Assembly: GCF_001662485.1 (NCBI RefSeq)
Contig: NZ_JMTM01000046.1
Coordinates: 248,001 to 312,000, forward strand
Length of the DNA: 64,000 nucleotides
From: Flavobacterium succinicans
GTDB taxonomy: Bacteria > Bacteroidota > Bacteroidia > Flavobacteriales > Flavobacteriaceae
Direction: 5' to 3'
The notes beneath the pieces are model-generated. The model made no database searches and was not told where the DNA came from. It was given only the letters and a program-made list of their open reading frames with translations. Made by a program: the position numbers and the translations under genes. Below are positions 9,097-16,202 of this stretch, one piece after another. The first letter of the stretch is position 1, and each line of letters opens with the position of its first letter.

Positions 9097-10377
9097 TTAA
9101 AAAGTCCAATCGGGCCTTCTTTTTTTGAGAAATAGTTTTTGAACTGAAGTAAGATGGGCATTGTTTTTAAAAGAAATAGAAAAAATTACCATTTGATAAA
9201 ACAAGATGCCGTAATTGCTTTCGCCAAAAATGCCAAATTCGGTGAAGGAATTAATTATGATTGGAATCATAATCCCAATGAGCATCAGTCGCGTTTCTTT
9301 ATTCTCGGTTTTAAATGCTAGAATGGTAAAAAATAGTTGAAATAGTGCAATGAGCAACCCTATAAATCCAAGATTCATTAAAACTTGCATGAAAGTATTA
9401 TGGGTCATTTTTCCGGGATAAGTGTGTACACTTTGAAAAAATTCTTTGTAGTCAATTCGCATATAACCAAAACCCAGTAAAGGTTCACGCGGAAGTCCTT
9501 CCGTAATCAAAGCTTGCCAGAAAGGTAATCTACCAGTTAGAGTCAAGATTTCTTCTAAACGTTCTTTGTCACCGCCTTTGAGGATGATTTGCTGCACTGC
9601 AAAAGGCACTACCATTAATACGGCTCCCATAATGGCTAATTTGAGACCTTGTTTTTTGGTTTGGTTGATGTGGAAAAATACAATTAGCAGGACGCCAATT
9701 AATGAGGAACGAGATCCTGTCATGAATAAGGCATAAGCTATAATTAGAATTTTAAATATCGTCCAAGCTTTTTGTTTACGGTCGTAAAGATCAAAAATTA
9801 AAGAGGCGATACCTACTCCCGCAAGCATTCCTAATTCGTTCGGATTCATCATTACACCACCCAAACGTGCTTCTTCGCCACCATTGGTCAATCGAAAAAA
9901 AGTATCAGGATCGAACCACATTCCTATCACAAAAACAAGTTGTAGCACAAACACCGAGTTGCCCAATACATGATACAATCGGATTCGATGTCCTTCAAAA
10001 AAATAATCTAAAAGCTTGAAACTTTTGATAAAGAAATAGGCAAAAACTAAACTTTGAAACGTCATGAACCATTGCAATGCACTAAAACCTGGATTTGTAC
10101 TCCACAGGAAAGATATAAAACCAAGTCCCATATATCCTAAATAGAATAAGGGCGAAAAAATGTTTTTATAACTCAAATTATTAACCGCTCCATATCGGAC
10201 AATTTTGAAGTAAATTACAATAGATGCTAGCATTAGTCCCATGCGCCCCACTACTTTTATCGCTCTAGTAATGTTGACGTTTTCGCTCCAAGTAAAAAAA
10301 CAAGCAATCATAAGTACCAAGACTACAAATAAAGCACAGTCTATTTTTTTTAAAAAAGGTTGGTGATTAGGACTCAT
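9097..10377 (-). CDS. O-antigen ligase/polymerase (Wzy/WaaL-like) membrane protein
   Basis: This 426-residue protein has about ten to twelve hydrophobic segments and a long periplasmic loop near residues 285-340 (PFWQALITEGLPREPLLGFG, SVHTYPGKMTHNTFMQVLMNLG). The GR/LPFW...GxG...H-N-TFMQ arrangement is the O-antigen ligase/Wzy_C signature. It should polymerise (or ligate) lipid-linked repeat units on the periplasmic face of the inner membrane. The ATG at 10377 is chosen because it overlaps the stop of the upstream glycosyltransferase (ATGA). The longer frame to 10494 would overlap that gene by 121 bp. In the Wzx/Wzy reading of this cluster it works after the flippase at 11483. Polymerase is more likely than ligase here because of the adjacent Wza/Wzc-like genes. 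Confidence 0.85.
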   Translation of the reverse strand: MSPNHQPFLKKIDCALFVVLVLMIACFFTWSENVNITRAIKVVGRMGLMLASIVIYFKIVRYGAVNNLSYKNIFSPLFYLGYMGLGFISFLWSTNPGFSALQWFMTFQSLVFAYFFIKSFKLLDYFFEGHRIRLYHVLGNSVFVLQLVFVIGMWFDPDTFFRLTNGGEEARLGGVMMNPNELGMLAGVGIASLIFDLYDRKQKAWTIFKILIIAYALFMTGSRSSLIGVLLIVFFHINQTKKQGLKLAIMGAVLMVVPFAVQQIILKGGDKERLEEILTLTGRLPFWQALITEGLPREPLLGFGYMRIDYKEFFQSVHTYPGKMTHNTFMQVLMNLGFIGLLIALFQLFFTILAFKTENKETRLMLIGIMIPIIINSFTEFGIFGESNYGILFYQMVIFSISFKNNAHLTSVQKLFLKKRRPDWTF

Positions 10378-11492
10378 TGTAGTTTGTATAATTGTTGATG
10401 AAATTGCTGTAAAAGTGTATTCCAATTGTAATTTTCTTGAATCATTCGGATGGCATTTTGCTGCAATTCTACAAATTTGCTTGGCGAAGTCCACCCAGCA
10501 ACAACAGCATTCATCGCGGCTTCAAGTTGGTTGCTAGATTGTCGGTAAATGGTTTGACCCGCATTATATTTTGTGACTAAGGAGCCAATATTGGTAGCAT
10601 CGGTAACGATACACGGTTTGCCAAAACTAGCCGCTTCGATTACCGATAATGGTAATCCCTCGTTGCGAGAAGGATGCACAAAAACATCCATGGCTTGCAA
10701 CAATTGTTCTTTTTCTGAACCAAATTTACTTCCATAAAGAATCACAGCGTGGCTCAACTTCAAAGCATCGATTTTCTTTTCTAAGGCTGGTTTTTCTTTG
10801 CTATCACCTACAATCCAAAGTTGCGATTGAGGCATTTTTCTATGAAACTTTTTAAAAGCTAGGAGCAAGGTATCCAGTCCTTTAGTGTAAATATCCAATC
10901 GACCAATGAACCCCAAAACAAAATGATCTTCGTCTCTTTTTTTGAGTTCAATAGTTGATTTTAATTCAAAACCATAAGGTAATAAAATAGTTTTTCGAGT
11001 ACGATAGAATTCTTGTAAACCGTTGCGTTCGCTTTTTCCAATGCAATGAATACTTGAAGCACGATTTAAAATTTTACGTTCAAAGAATTGGAAATAAATC
11101 TTTTTTAACCAAAAATTTTTGCGCATAGCTATGGTATTGTAAGCTCCGTGAGGCGTGATTACAAATTCAATTTTGTTATGGTAAAGAAATCGAGCCAAAC
11201 GATAATATACTGGAATCCATCCGCCGTGTAAGTGAAAAATAGCTTTTCCTTTTTTATTCAATAAAGCTTCTTTGAGTTGAGATGAAAAGGCAAAAGGATT
11301 TTTTTGTTTTAGAAACAAACGTGTTTCGAAATTTCGTTCATTATAATTTACTGAAGTGTCTGAAGTGATGCCCCAAACTGCTACTTGCTCTCCAAACAAA
11401 TGTTGCTGCGTTGCCAATTGGTGCACTACTTTGTTTACACCATTCATCCTTTCGGGATTGGCTTTGCCAAGAATAAGATGTATTATTTCCAT
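10374..11492 (-). CDS. Glycosyltransferase family 4
   Basis: This 372-residue GT-B enzyme begins MEIIHLILGKANPERMNGVN, with the usual N-terminal acceptor-domain glycine loop (MNGVNKVVHQLA). It has LGFIGRLDIYTKGLDTLLLA near residue 200 and the C-terminal donor site DVFVHPSRNEGLPLSVIEAA near 285 with the E-x7-E pair. The start at 11492 is preferred over 11528: the shorter form leaves only a 10-bp overlap with the flippase gene, and its N-terminus matches the family. It likely adds a sugar to the EPS repeat in the cytoplasm; donor unknown. It is coupled by ATGA to the downstream polymerase. Confidence 0.87.
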   Translation of the reverse strand: MEIIHLILGKANPERMNGVNKVVHQLATQQHLFGEQVAVWGITSDTSVNYNERNFETRLFLKQKNPFAFSSQLKEALLNKKGKAIFHLHGGWIPVYYRLARFLYHNKIEFVITPHGAYNTIAMRKNFWLKKIYFQFFERKILNRASSIHCIGKSERNGLQEFYRTRKTILLPYGFELKSTIELKKRDEDHFVLGFIGRLDIYTKGLDTLLLAFKKFHRKMPQSQLWIVGDSKEKPALEKKIDALKLSHAVILYGSKFGSEKEQLLQAMDVFVHPSRNEGLPLSVIEAASFGKPCIVTDATNIGSLVTKYNAGQTIYRQSSNQLEAAMNAVVAGWTSPSKFVELQQNAIRMIQENYNWNTLLQQFHQQLYKLQ

Positions 11493-12709
11493 AGTTGAAA
11501 ATGGTTTTTTTTCAGTTGATTTTGCCAATACAAAATCATAATAATTTGATTCATAATCAGTCCGATCACAGCGCCAGTAAGTCCAGAATAGTCTAGCAGG
11601 AAATGAAAGGTCAACAAAGAAGAAACGAAGGAAAGTAAATATCCCAAAAAGAAGATTTTGTTGAGCACCAATATGCGAACAGCGATTCGGATAGGGTAAC
11701 TCAAGAAAATAAAGAAATACAACACGGCAATAATTTTTACCACATAGCCATAACTTTGGTATTTTTCGCCACCCGCAAACACGATTATTGGAGTAGAAAA
11801 TACAAAGAGAATGCTTAAAAGTACTCCAAATAAAACAGCTCCTTTGAGAGTAAGGTTTATCAAGTATTTCTTGGCTTGAGCAACATTTTCTAAATATAGT
11901 TTCGAAATTTTTGGAAGAAAATAATTTTCAATTGTTTGTAATCCAATATTGATCACGCCAAATAGAGTTTGCACCAATCGTAAGGCTCCCAAAGCCTCGA
12001 TACCAATATAAATTCCAGAAACCAAAATAAAAAAATTACTTGAGGCCCATTGCAATAAAGCCACGGTCAATAACCACTTGCCTTGCTGGACATGATTGCT
12101 AAGAAAAAAACGCCACGAAACGGGTTTTTCATAGTTTTGATACAAGAACAATACACCAGGAAGACTAGAGACGAGATTTGCGATTCCAATGATGAAAAGC
12201 GCAGCATGTAAGTTTAGTTTGGGCATTATGAACAACGAAGAAAGTAATAACAGATACAGGAAGTCCATCCAAAGCACCCATTTTATTTTGGCTATGCCAA
12301 GGAATAGTTTTCTAAAAAAATCATTGATTAAGTAACCACATAAGAAACATAAAAAGGCATGGATAGGAACAGGATCTAGTAATGATTTGGGTAAAAAAAG
12401 GACTAACAGTTTTGCACTCAACATGAAAAACAGTAACAAAACCATTAGTCCAAGGAATAATGACACTTGATATTCCTTTTTTTGTATCACTTTTGCTACC
12501 GTTACTTGAAAGGGCTGAATGAGCAAAGCATTCGAAATGCTCATTGTCAAAAAAGTAAGTAACAAAAGGCTTGAAAACAATCCAAAGTTTGTTAGATCCA
12601 TTTTTTGTGCCAATACTAGCGTAATTAGAAAACTACTGCCGCTACTGATGGCTTGGTCCACAAGAACCAAAAGCGTTGGATGCTGAATTATTTTTTGGAT
12701 GGTCTTCAT
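11483..12709 (-). CDS. Polysaccharide flippase (Wzx/MATE-like) membrane protein
   Basis: This 408-residue protein has about twelve hydrophobic segments. Its opening (LLVLVDQAISSGSSFLITLVLAQKMDL) is typical of polysaccharide-biosynthesis flippases (Wzx, polysacc_synt families). It would move undecaprenyl-linked repeat units across the inner membrane for the Wzy-like enzyme. The ATG at 12709 lies one base after the stop of the Wzc-like gene, which supports this start over the longer frame at 12754. The 3' end overlaps the next glycosyltransferase by 10 bp. Assignment to the flippase superfamily is firm; the exact substrate is inferred from the cluster. Confidence 0.85.
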   Translation of the reverse strand: MKTIQKIIQHPTLLVLVDQAISSGSSFLITLVLAQKMDLTNFGLFSSLLLLTFLTMSISNALLIQPFQVTVAKVIQKKEYQVSLFLGLMVLLLFFMLSAKLLVLFLPKSLLDPVPIHAFLCFLCGYLINDFFRKLFLGIAKIKWVLWMDFLYLLLLSSLFIMPKLNLHAALFIIGIANLVSSLPGVLFLYQNYEKPVSWRFFLSNHVQQGKWLLTVALLQWASSNFFILVSGIYIGIEALGALRLVQTLFGVINIGLQTIENYFLPKISKLYLENVAQAKKYLINLTLKGAVLFGVLLSILFVFSTPIIVFAGGEKYQSYGYVVKIIAVLYFFIFLSYPIRIAVRILVLNKIFFLGYLLSFVSSLLTFHFLLDYSGLTGAVIGLIMNQIIMILYWQNQLKKNHFQLWK

Positions 12710-12710
12710 T

Positions 12711-14861
12711 TTAATTTTTGCGATATTTTTTCCACATTTTTTTGGCTTCAACAAACAAATTTGGATTGTATCCGGTTTTGTTTAAAACAAACCAAACGTT
12801 TGGCAATTGAAATTCTTCTTTTAAAAGATTTATGGTTGTGATTCTTTTCTCGGCCGTTTCTCGGCTGTCTAGGACGACTAAATTTTGTGTCGCCAAACTC
12901 ATGAACAACAAAGCAAGTGGAGCATCTTTTAGGGCTTGATTATGAATTAGCACTAAGTCATAAGTGCTCATTTTTGCATTGATATCATTTTGAAAATGTT
13001 CTTGAGTGTATCGATGGTATTTATCATCTGAATAATCTACGTAATGAGTGGCTTCAAATTTGTTGTTGAGTTGACCTGTAGCATCAATAATTAAGGTTTT
13101 TCTTCCTTGATTTTGAAACGCTTTAATCAAATTTTCGGAATGAAAAAGATGCTGATTGGCATCGTCATAGGAACTAACCACCAGTATGCTTTTTGGAGGA
13201 ATAATTCCTTTGATTTCTAATTGTAAAGCTTCTTTTAAAAAGTTGTTGTTTATCGATTCTGTAGTTTTTAAATAAGGAGTAGTAAGCGCAATGGGAATAC
13301 TGCTACTTTTTTCGATAGTGATAGAATCATTTACTTTTGCTTTTAGAAAATGAACGATGTAAATTATAATTATTGAACCTAATAGACCTATAGCTGCTGC
13401 CACAATGATGATGATAATTCTAATTGGCGAAACTGGGTTTTTTGAAACTTCTCCGGCCGTGATAATTTTATGAAAAGCAATTTTGGCCGATTGGGCGATT
13501 TCGGCATCTATTCTTTTTTCATTCAAAAAGTTATAATTTTTCTCATAAAGATTAAATTCCCTACTCATTGAATTAAGTTGCTTTTCTTTTTCGGGTAAAC
13601 CAATAAACACTTTTTCGGACTCTTTGATATCGTTTTTCAAATTGTTGTATTTGATTTGCAGATTTTTCTCAGTGTTTTTTATACTCTCTATTTGGTAATC
13701 AATAAGGTCTTTTAACTTTTCATCAATGATTTTTACTTTCTCATGGTTGGGAGTATAAGTTAAAAGTAGGTCCTTTTTTTCGGCTTGTAATTGCTTCATT
13801 TTTTTAACCAATTCTGTCGAAAGTAAATCCGTAAATGCCTCAAAGTTTAGGGAAAGCTCCAAATAATTATCTTTTCCTTTAGCGATGTATTGGTTCAAGT
13901 TCTTAATAGCATCTAAGCTCATTTTCAAATTGGTTTGCTCAATTTTTTGTTGAGCAATTTTACGCAAATCGGTTTCGGTTTCTTGTCGAATATTGATGAT
14001 GTTATTTTGATCTCTGTAATTTTGAATATTATCTTCGGAAGCTTTGAGCTTTTGGTTAGACGTTTGGATTTCGCCTTTCAAAAAGTTAACGGTAGTATTT
14101 GCGGCTTTGTATTTACTTTCAATATAATCTTTTATGTACACTTCGGCCAGTTTGTTTACAAATAAAGCGGCTTTTAGTGGCACATTGCTTTTGAAATTGA
14201 TTCGAATAACAGGAACATCTTTTTCTACGGGTACAATATCTAGATTGCTATTTATTTTATCTAATAGTTTTTGTTGGCTTAAGAATTCGAATTCATACTT
14301 ATCGATGACTTTGATTTCTTTTTTTGTGGCAATATAGTCCTCGTTGATGCGCACTACTATTTTTCCTCCTTCTATGACAAGAGGTTTTCCAATTTGACCA
14401 TTTATTCCTTCTTTTGATTCTGGATAAAAAAATAGAAACTCTTTTTTGGAAAGAAGTTGTAAACCATATCGTTTATCCAGTGCTTTCGAATCCTCAAAAG
14501 ATCCATCTATGAGTATGGGAGAATTTTCGAAAAGTTCGGTTGAAAGCATTCCCCCTTTGCGATAAATTTCTTTGTTGAAAGGTAGTTTGCTTATGGTTTT
14601 TTCTATTAGAGCAGAAGATTTAAGAACTTCAATTTCGGCGGCAATTTTACTGGACGATAACAACGCATCCATATCTTTAAAAAGGTTCGAATTTGATAGA
14701 CCTTCTTGAATGTCAGCAAGTTTTAGTCTAGCCGTACTTTCATACATGGGAGTTACATAGTTGAGGTATTTTTTGGCCGCCATAATGGAGAGTACAACAC
14801 TCAAAATTATAATTGGCATTCCTCTAAACAACGGCTTTAGTAATCGTATATTTTCGTTCAT
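12711..14861 (-). CDS. Wzc-like polysaccharide co-polymerase with degenerate BY-kinase domain
   Basis: This 716-residue inner-membrane protein has a Wzz N-terminal part: TM1 near residues 14-32, then LKLADIQEGLSNSNLFKDMD. A long periplasmic coiled-coil region (~250-450) follows, then TM2 near 480-510 (IIIIIVAAAIGLLGSIIIIY). The C-terminal ~160 residues align with the bacterial tyrosine-kinase fold but the key motifs are eroded. The Walker A position reads VVSSYDDANQHLFHSENL with no GK[ST], Walker A' reads LIIDATGQ without the second Asp, and there is no C-terminal tyrosine cluster. It probably sets chain length and couples to the Wza-like lipoprotein 11 bp upstream, without autophosphorylating. 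No separate intact kinase is seen in the window. Confidence 0.85.
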   Translation of the reverse strand: MNENIRLLKPLFRGMPIIILSVVLSIMAAKKYLNYVTPMYESTARLKLADIQEGLSNSNLFKDMDALLSSSKIAAEIEVLKSSALIEKTISKLPFNKEIYRKGGMLSTELFENSPILIDGSFEDSKALDKRYGLQLLSKKEFLFFYPESKEGINGQIGKPLVIEGGKIVVRINEDYIATKKEIKVIDKYEFEFLSQQKLLDKINSNLDIVPVEKDVPVIRINFKSNVPLKAALFVNKLAEVYIKDYIESKYKAANTTVNFLKGEIQTSNQKLKASEDNIQNYRDQNNIINIRQETETDLRKIAQQKIEQTNLKMSLDAIKNLNQYIAKGKDNYLELSLNFEAFTDLLSTELVKKMKQLQAEKKDLLLTYTPNHEKVKIIDEKLKDLIDYQIESIKNTEKNLQIKYNNLKNDIKESEKVFIGLPEKEKQLNSMSREFNLYEKNYNFLNEKRIDAEIAQSAKIAFHKIITAGEVSKNPVSPIRIIIIIVAAAIGLLGSIIIIYIVHFLKAKVNDSITIEKSSSIPIALTTPYLKTTESINNNFLKEALQLEIKGIIPPKSILVVSSYDDANQHLFHSENLIKAFQNQGRKTLIIDATGQLNNKFEATHYVDYSDDKYHRYTQEHFQNDINAKMSTYDLVLIHNQALKDAPLALLFMSLATQNLVVLDSRETAEKRITTINLLKEEFQLPNVWFVLNKTGYNPNLFVEAKKMWKKYRKN

Positions 14862-14872
14862 GATAGCGCCGT

Positions 14873-15601
14873 TTAAAAAACTCCAAGTAAAATTGCTGCA
14901 GCAGTGATCGTTGTGGTAAATGGAATAATAGTAGCCACACGTTTGTCAAATTCTTTGTTCTTTTTTGAAGGAACAATTACGATATCGCTGGGATGCAATT
15001 GAATGTTCGTATTCAAAATATCCTCTGAGGAGGTTAAATTAAGATGGGTTACGCGAACATTTTGACCTTCTTGACGTAAAATTTTGATAGCTTTGAGATT
15101 AGCATAAAAATCAAATCCTCCGGTTTTACTTATCATTTCTAGAAGTGTTACGTTATCTCTGTCTACTTGAAACGTACTTGGATTACGTACTTCGCCTAGG
15201 ATGGTTATTTCTTTGTTCAGTACTTTTACATCTACTATCGGATTTACCAACCATTGTTTCAATTGTGCTCTTAATTCTTCTTTTAATTCAGGGATGGTTT
15301 TGCCTACAACTACTGTTTTTCCAATTTTTGGAATTTCTATTGTGCCATTAGCATCTACTAAAAGCCATTTACCATACACTTCATTCGAATTGTAGATTCC
15401 GTAAGTAGAGCCTACACTTAAATCATCTTCTCCCCAAACAGAAAGCGTTATTTTGTCATTTTTTCGAATTCTGTATTCATAATTAGCGTCATAGGTAAAT
15501 CCTGTTTTGTCTGTGTTTTCTTCTTTGGTTTCAAATACATTTTGGGTTTTACAACTTCCAAAGAGTAGGATCAGAAGGGTTAATTGTACTAGCGTTTTCA
15601 T
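14873..15601 (-). CDS. Wza-like polysaccharide export outer-membrane lipoprotein
   Basis: This 242-residue protein has a lipoprotein signal (LLFGSC, Cys17) and the poly_export domain (YRIRKNDKITLSVWGEDDL, then PKIGKTVVVGKTIPELKEEL). An SLBB domain follows near residues 130-205 (EITILGEVRNPSTFQVDRDN, LLEMISKTGGF). The C-terminal hydrophobic helix (IIPFTTTITAAAILLGVF) resembles the membrane-crossing helix of Wza. It should form the outer-membrane exit for the EPS, together with the Wzc-like protein encoded 11 bp downstream. The gap of 34 bp to the receiver gene upstream suggests it is cotranscribed with it. Confidence 0.9.
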   Translation of the reverse strand: MKTLVQLTLLILLFGSCKTQNVFETKEENTDKTGFTYDANYEYRIRKNDKITLSVWGEDDLSVGSTYGIYNSNEVYGKWLLVDANGTIEIPKIGKTVVVGKTIPELKEELRAQLKQWLVNPIVDVKVLNKEITILGEVRNPSTFQVDRDNVTLLEMISKTGGFDFYANLKAIKILRQEGQNVRVTHLNLTSSEDILNTNIQLHPSDIVIVPSKKNKEFDKRVATIIPFTTTITAAAILLGVF

Positions 15602-15635
15602 GTTGTGTGTCTTTTTTTTGTGTCATTTTTTGTGT

Positions 15636-16070
15636 CTAAAACATATTTAAAAATCGTTTGATTATTGTTTGATTAGATTTGCTTAATTCTGTTTTTACTT
15701 GACTAATTTTGTTTATGACACGTGTCATATTATCACAAACAACAGAGTCTTTAATTATATAATCAAACGCGCCATACTTTAAAGCATCGACCGCTGTTTT
15801 GACGTTTTCTTGTGCAGAAACCATTACTACATAAATGTTGGGATTGTAGCGCTTTATTTTCCTGAGTACCTCAAAACCAGTAAGATCTTCCATGTTGTGG
15901 TCCAGAAAAATGATATCAGGATTTTGATCAAGATTGTTCAAACAATCATTGCCATTACTGAAGTAAGTAATGTCCGTGTAGTTTAAATTAGCTAAATATT
16001 GTTCATACACGTTGGCACAAAAAATATCATCGTCTACAATAAAGAATTTGAATTGTGTTTGGTCTTCCAT
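15636..16070 (-). CDS. Stand-alone response regulator receiver protein
   Basis: This 144-residue protein is a single REC domain. The acidic pair VDDD is near residue 12, the phospho-acceptor Asp lies in IIFLDHNMED near 56, the switch Ser is in VVMVSAQEN near 85, and the conserved Lys is in DYIIKDS near 107. There is no output domain. It closely resembles the receiver domain of the NtrC-type protein at 21170-22519 (GNDCLNNL against GKECLNNL in the same place), suggesting the two share a phosphodonor or arose by duplication. It is the first gene of the export/assembly unit and is preceded by dyad C, a terminator and a TTGGC element. It may relay or buffer phosphate from the hybrid kinase. Confidence 0.9.
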   Translation of the reverse strand: MEDQTQFKFFIVDDDIFCANVYEQYLANLNYTDITYFSNGNDCLNNLDQNPDIIFLDHNMEDLTGFEVLRKIKRYNPNIYVVMVSAQENVKTAVDALKYGAFDYIIKDSVVCDNMTRVINKISQVKTELSKSNQTIIKRFLNMF

Positions 16071-16095
16071 CTTATAATAATTTTTATAATAGGCA

Positions 16096-16116
16096 TACCA
16101 ATTTCAAGCCAAAAAA
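16096..16116 (-). promoter_or_regulatory. Sigma-54-like promoter before the receiver and export unit
   Basis: The minus strand reads TTGGC-TTGAAAT-TGGTA: GG and G(T) are separated by 10 bases as in sigma-54 promoters, with GT for GC in the -12 half. A start 24 bases after the GG would leave a leader of about 15 bases before the ATG at 16070. This is the best of the three candidate sigma-54 sites. Confidence 0.5.
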
Positions 16117-16152
16117 CGCGAAGCCCAATGTTTTAAGGGATTTGCGTTTTTT
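16111..16152 (-). terminator. Terminator after the hybrid kinase gene
   Basis: AAAAAACGC pairs with GCGTTTTTT, with an inner CCC/GGG pair, and the stem runs into a T-tract on the minus strand. It separates the regulatory genes from the export genes and could also terminate in the plus direction. Confidence 0.6.
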
Positions 16153-16166
16153 TGTAGGCTTGTTTT

Positions 16167-16181
16167 TTCCAAATAATGGAA
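16167..16181. promoter_or_regulatory. EPS dyad C (TTCCA-N5-TGGAA)
   Basis: TTCCAAATAATGGAA extends to an 8+8 dyad (TTTTTCCA-N5-TGGAAAAA). It is centred 64 bp upstream of the TTGGC element before the receiver gene and about 104 bp before its ATG. Confidence 0.6.
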
Positions 16182-16202
16182 AAAAATCCAATGTTTTGTT
16201 GT

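Noticed and set aside
10378..10494. Extended start of the Wzy-like gene at 10494
   Set aside because: It would overlap the upstream glycosyltransferase by 121 bp and adds a non-hydrophobic stretch unlike the family; the ATGA overlap at 10377 is the usual coupling.
16078..16101. Alternative sigma-54-like site TTGGTAT-N5-TTATA before the receiver gene
   Set aside because: The overlapping TTGGC-N7-TGGTA site has better -24 and -12 matches and sits at the same distance from the dyad as at the kinase-fusion gene.
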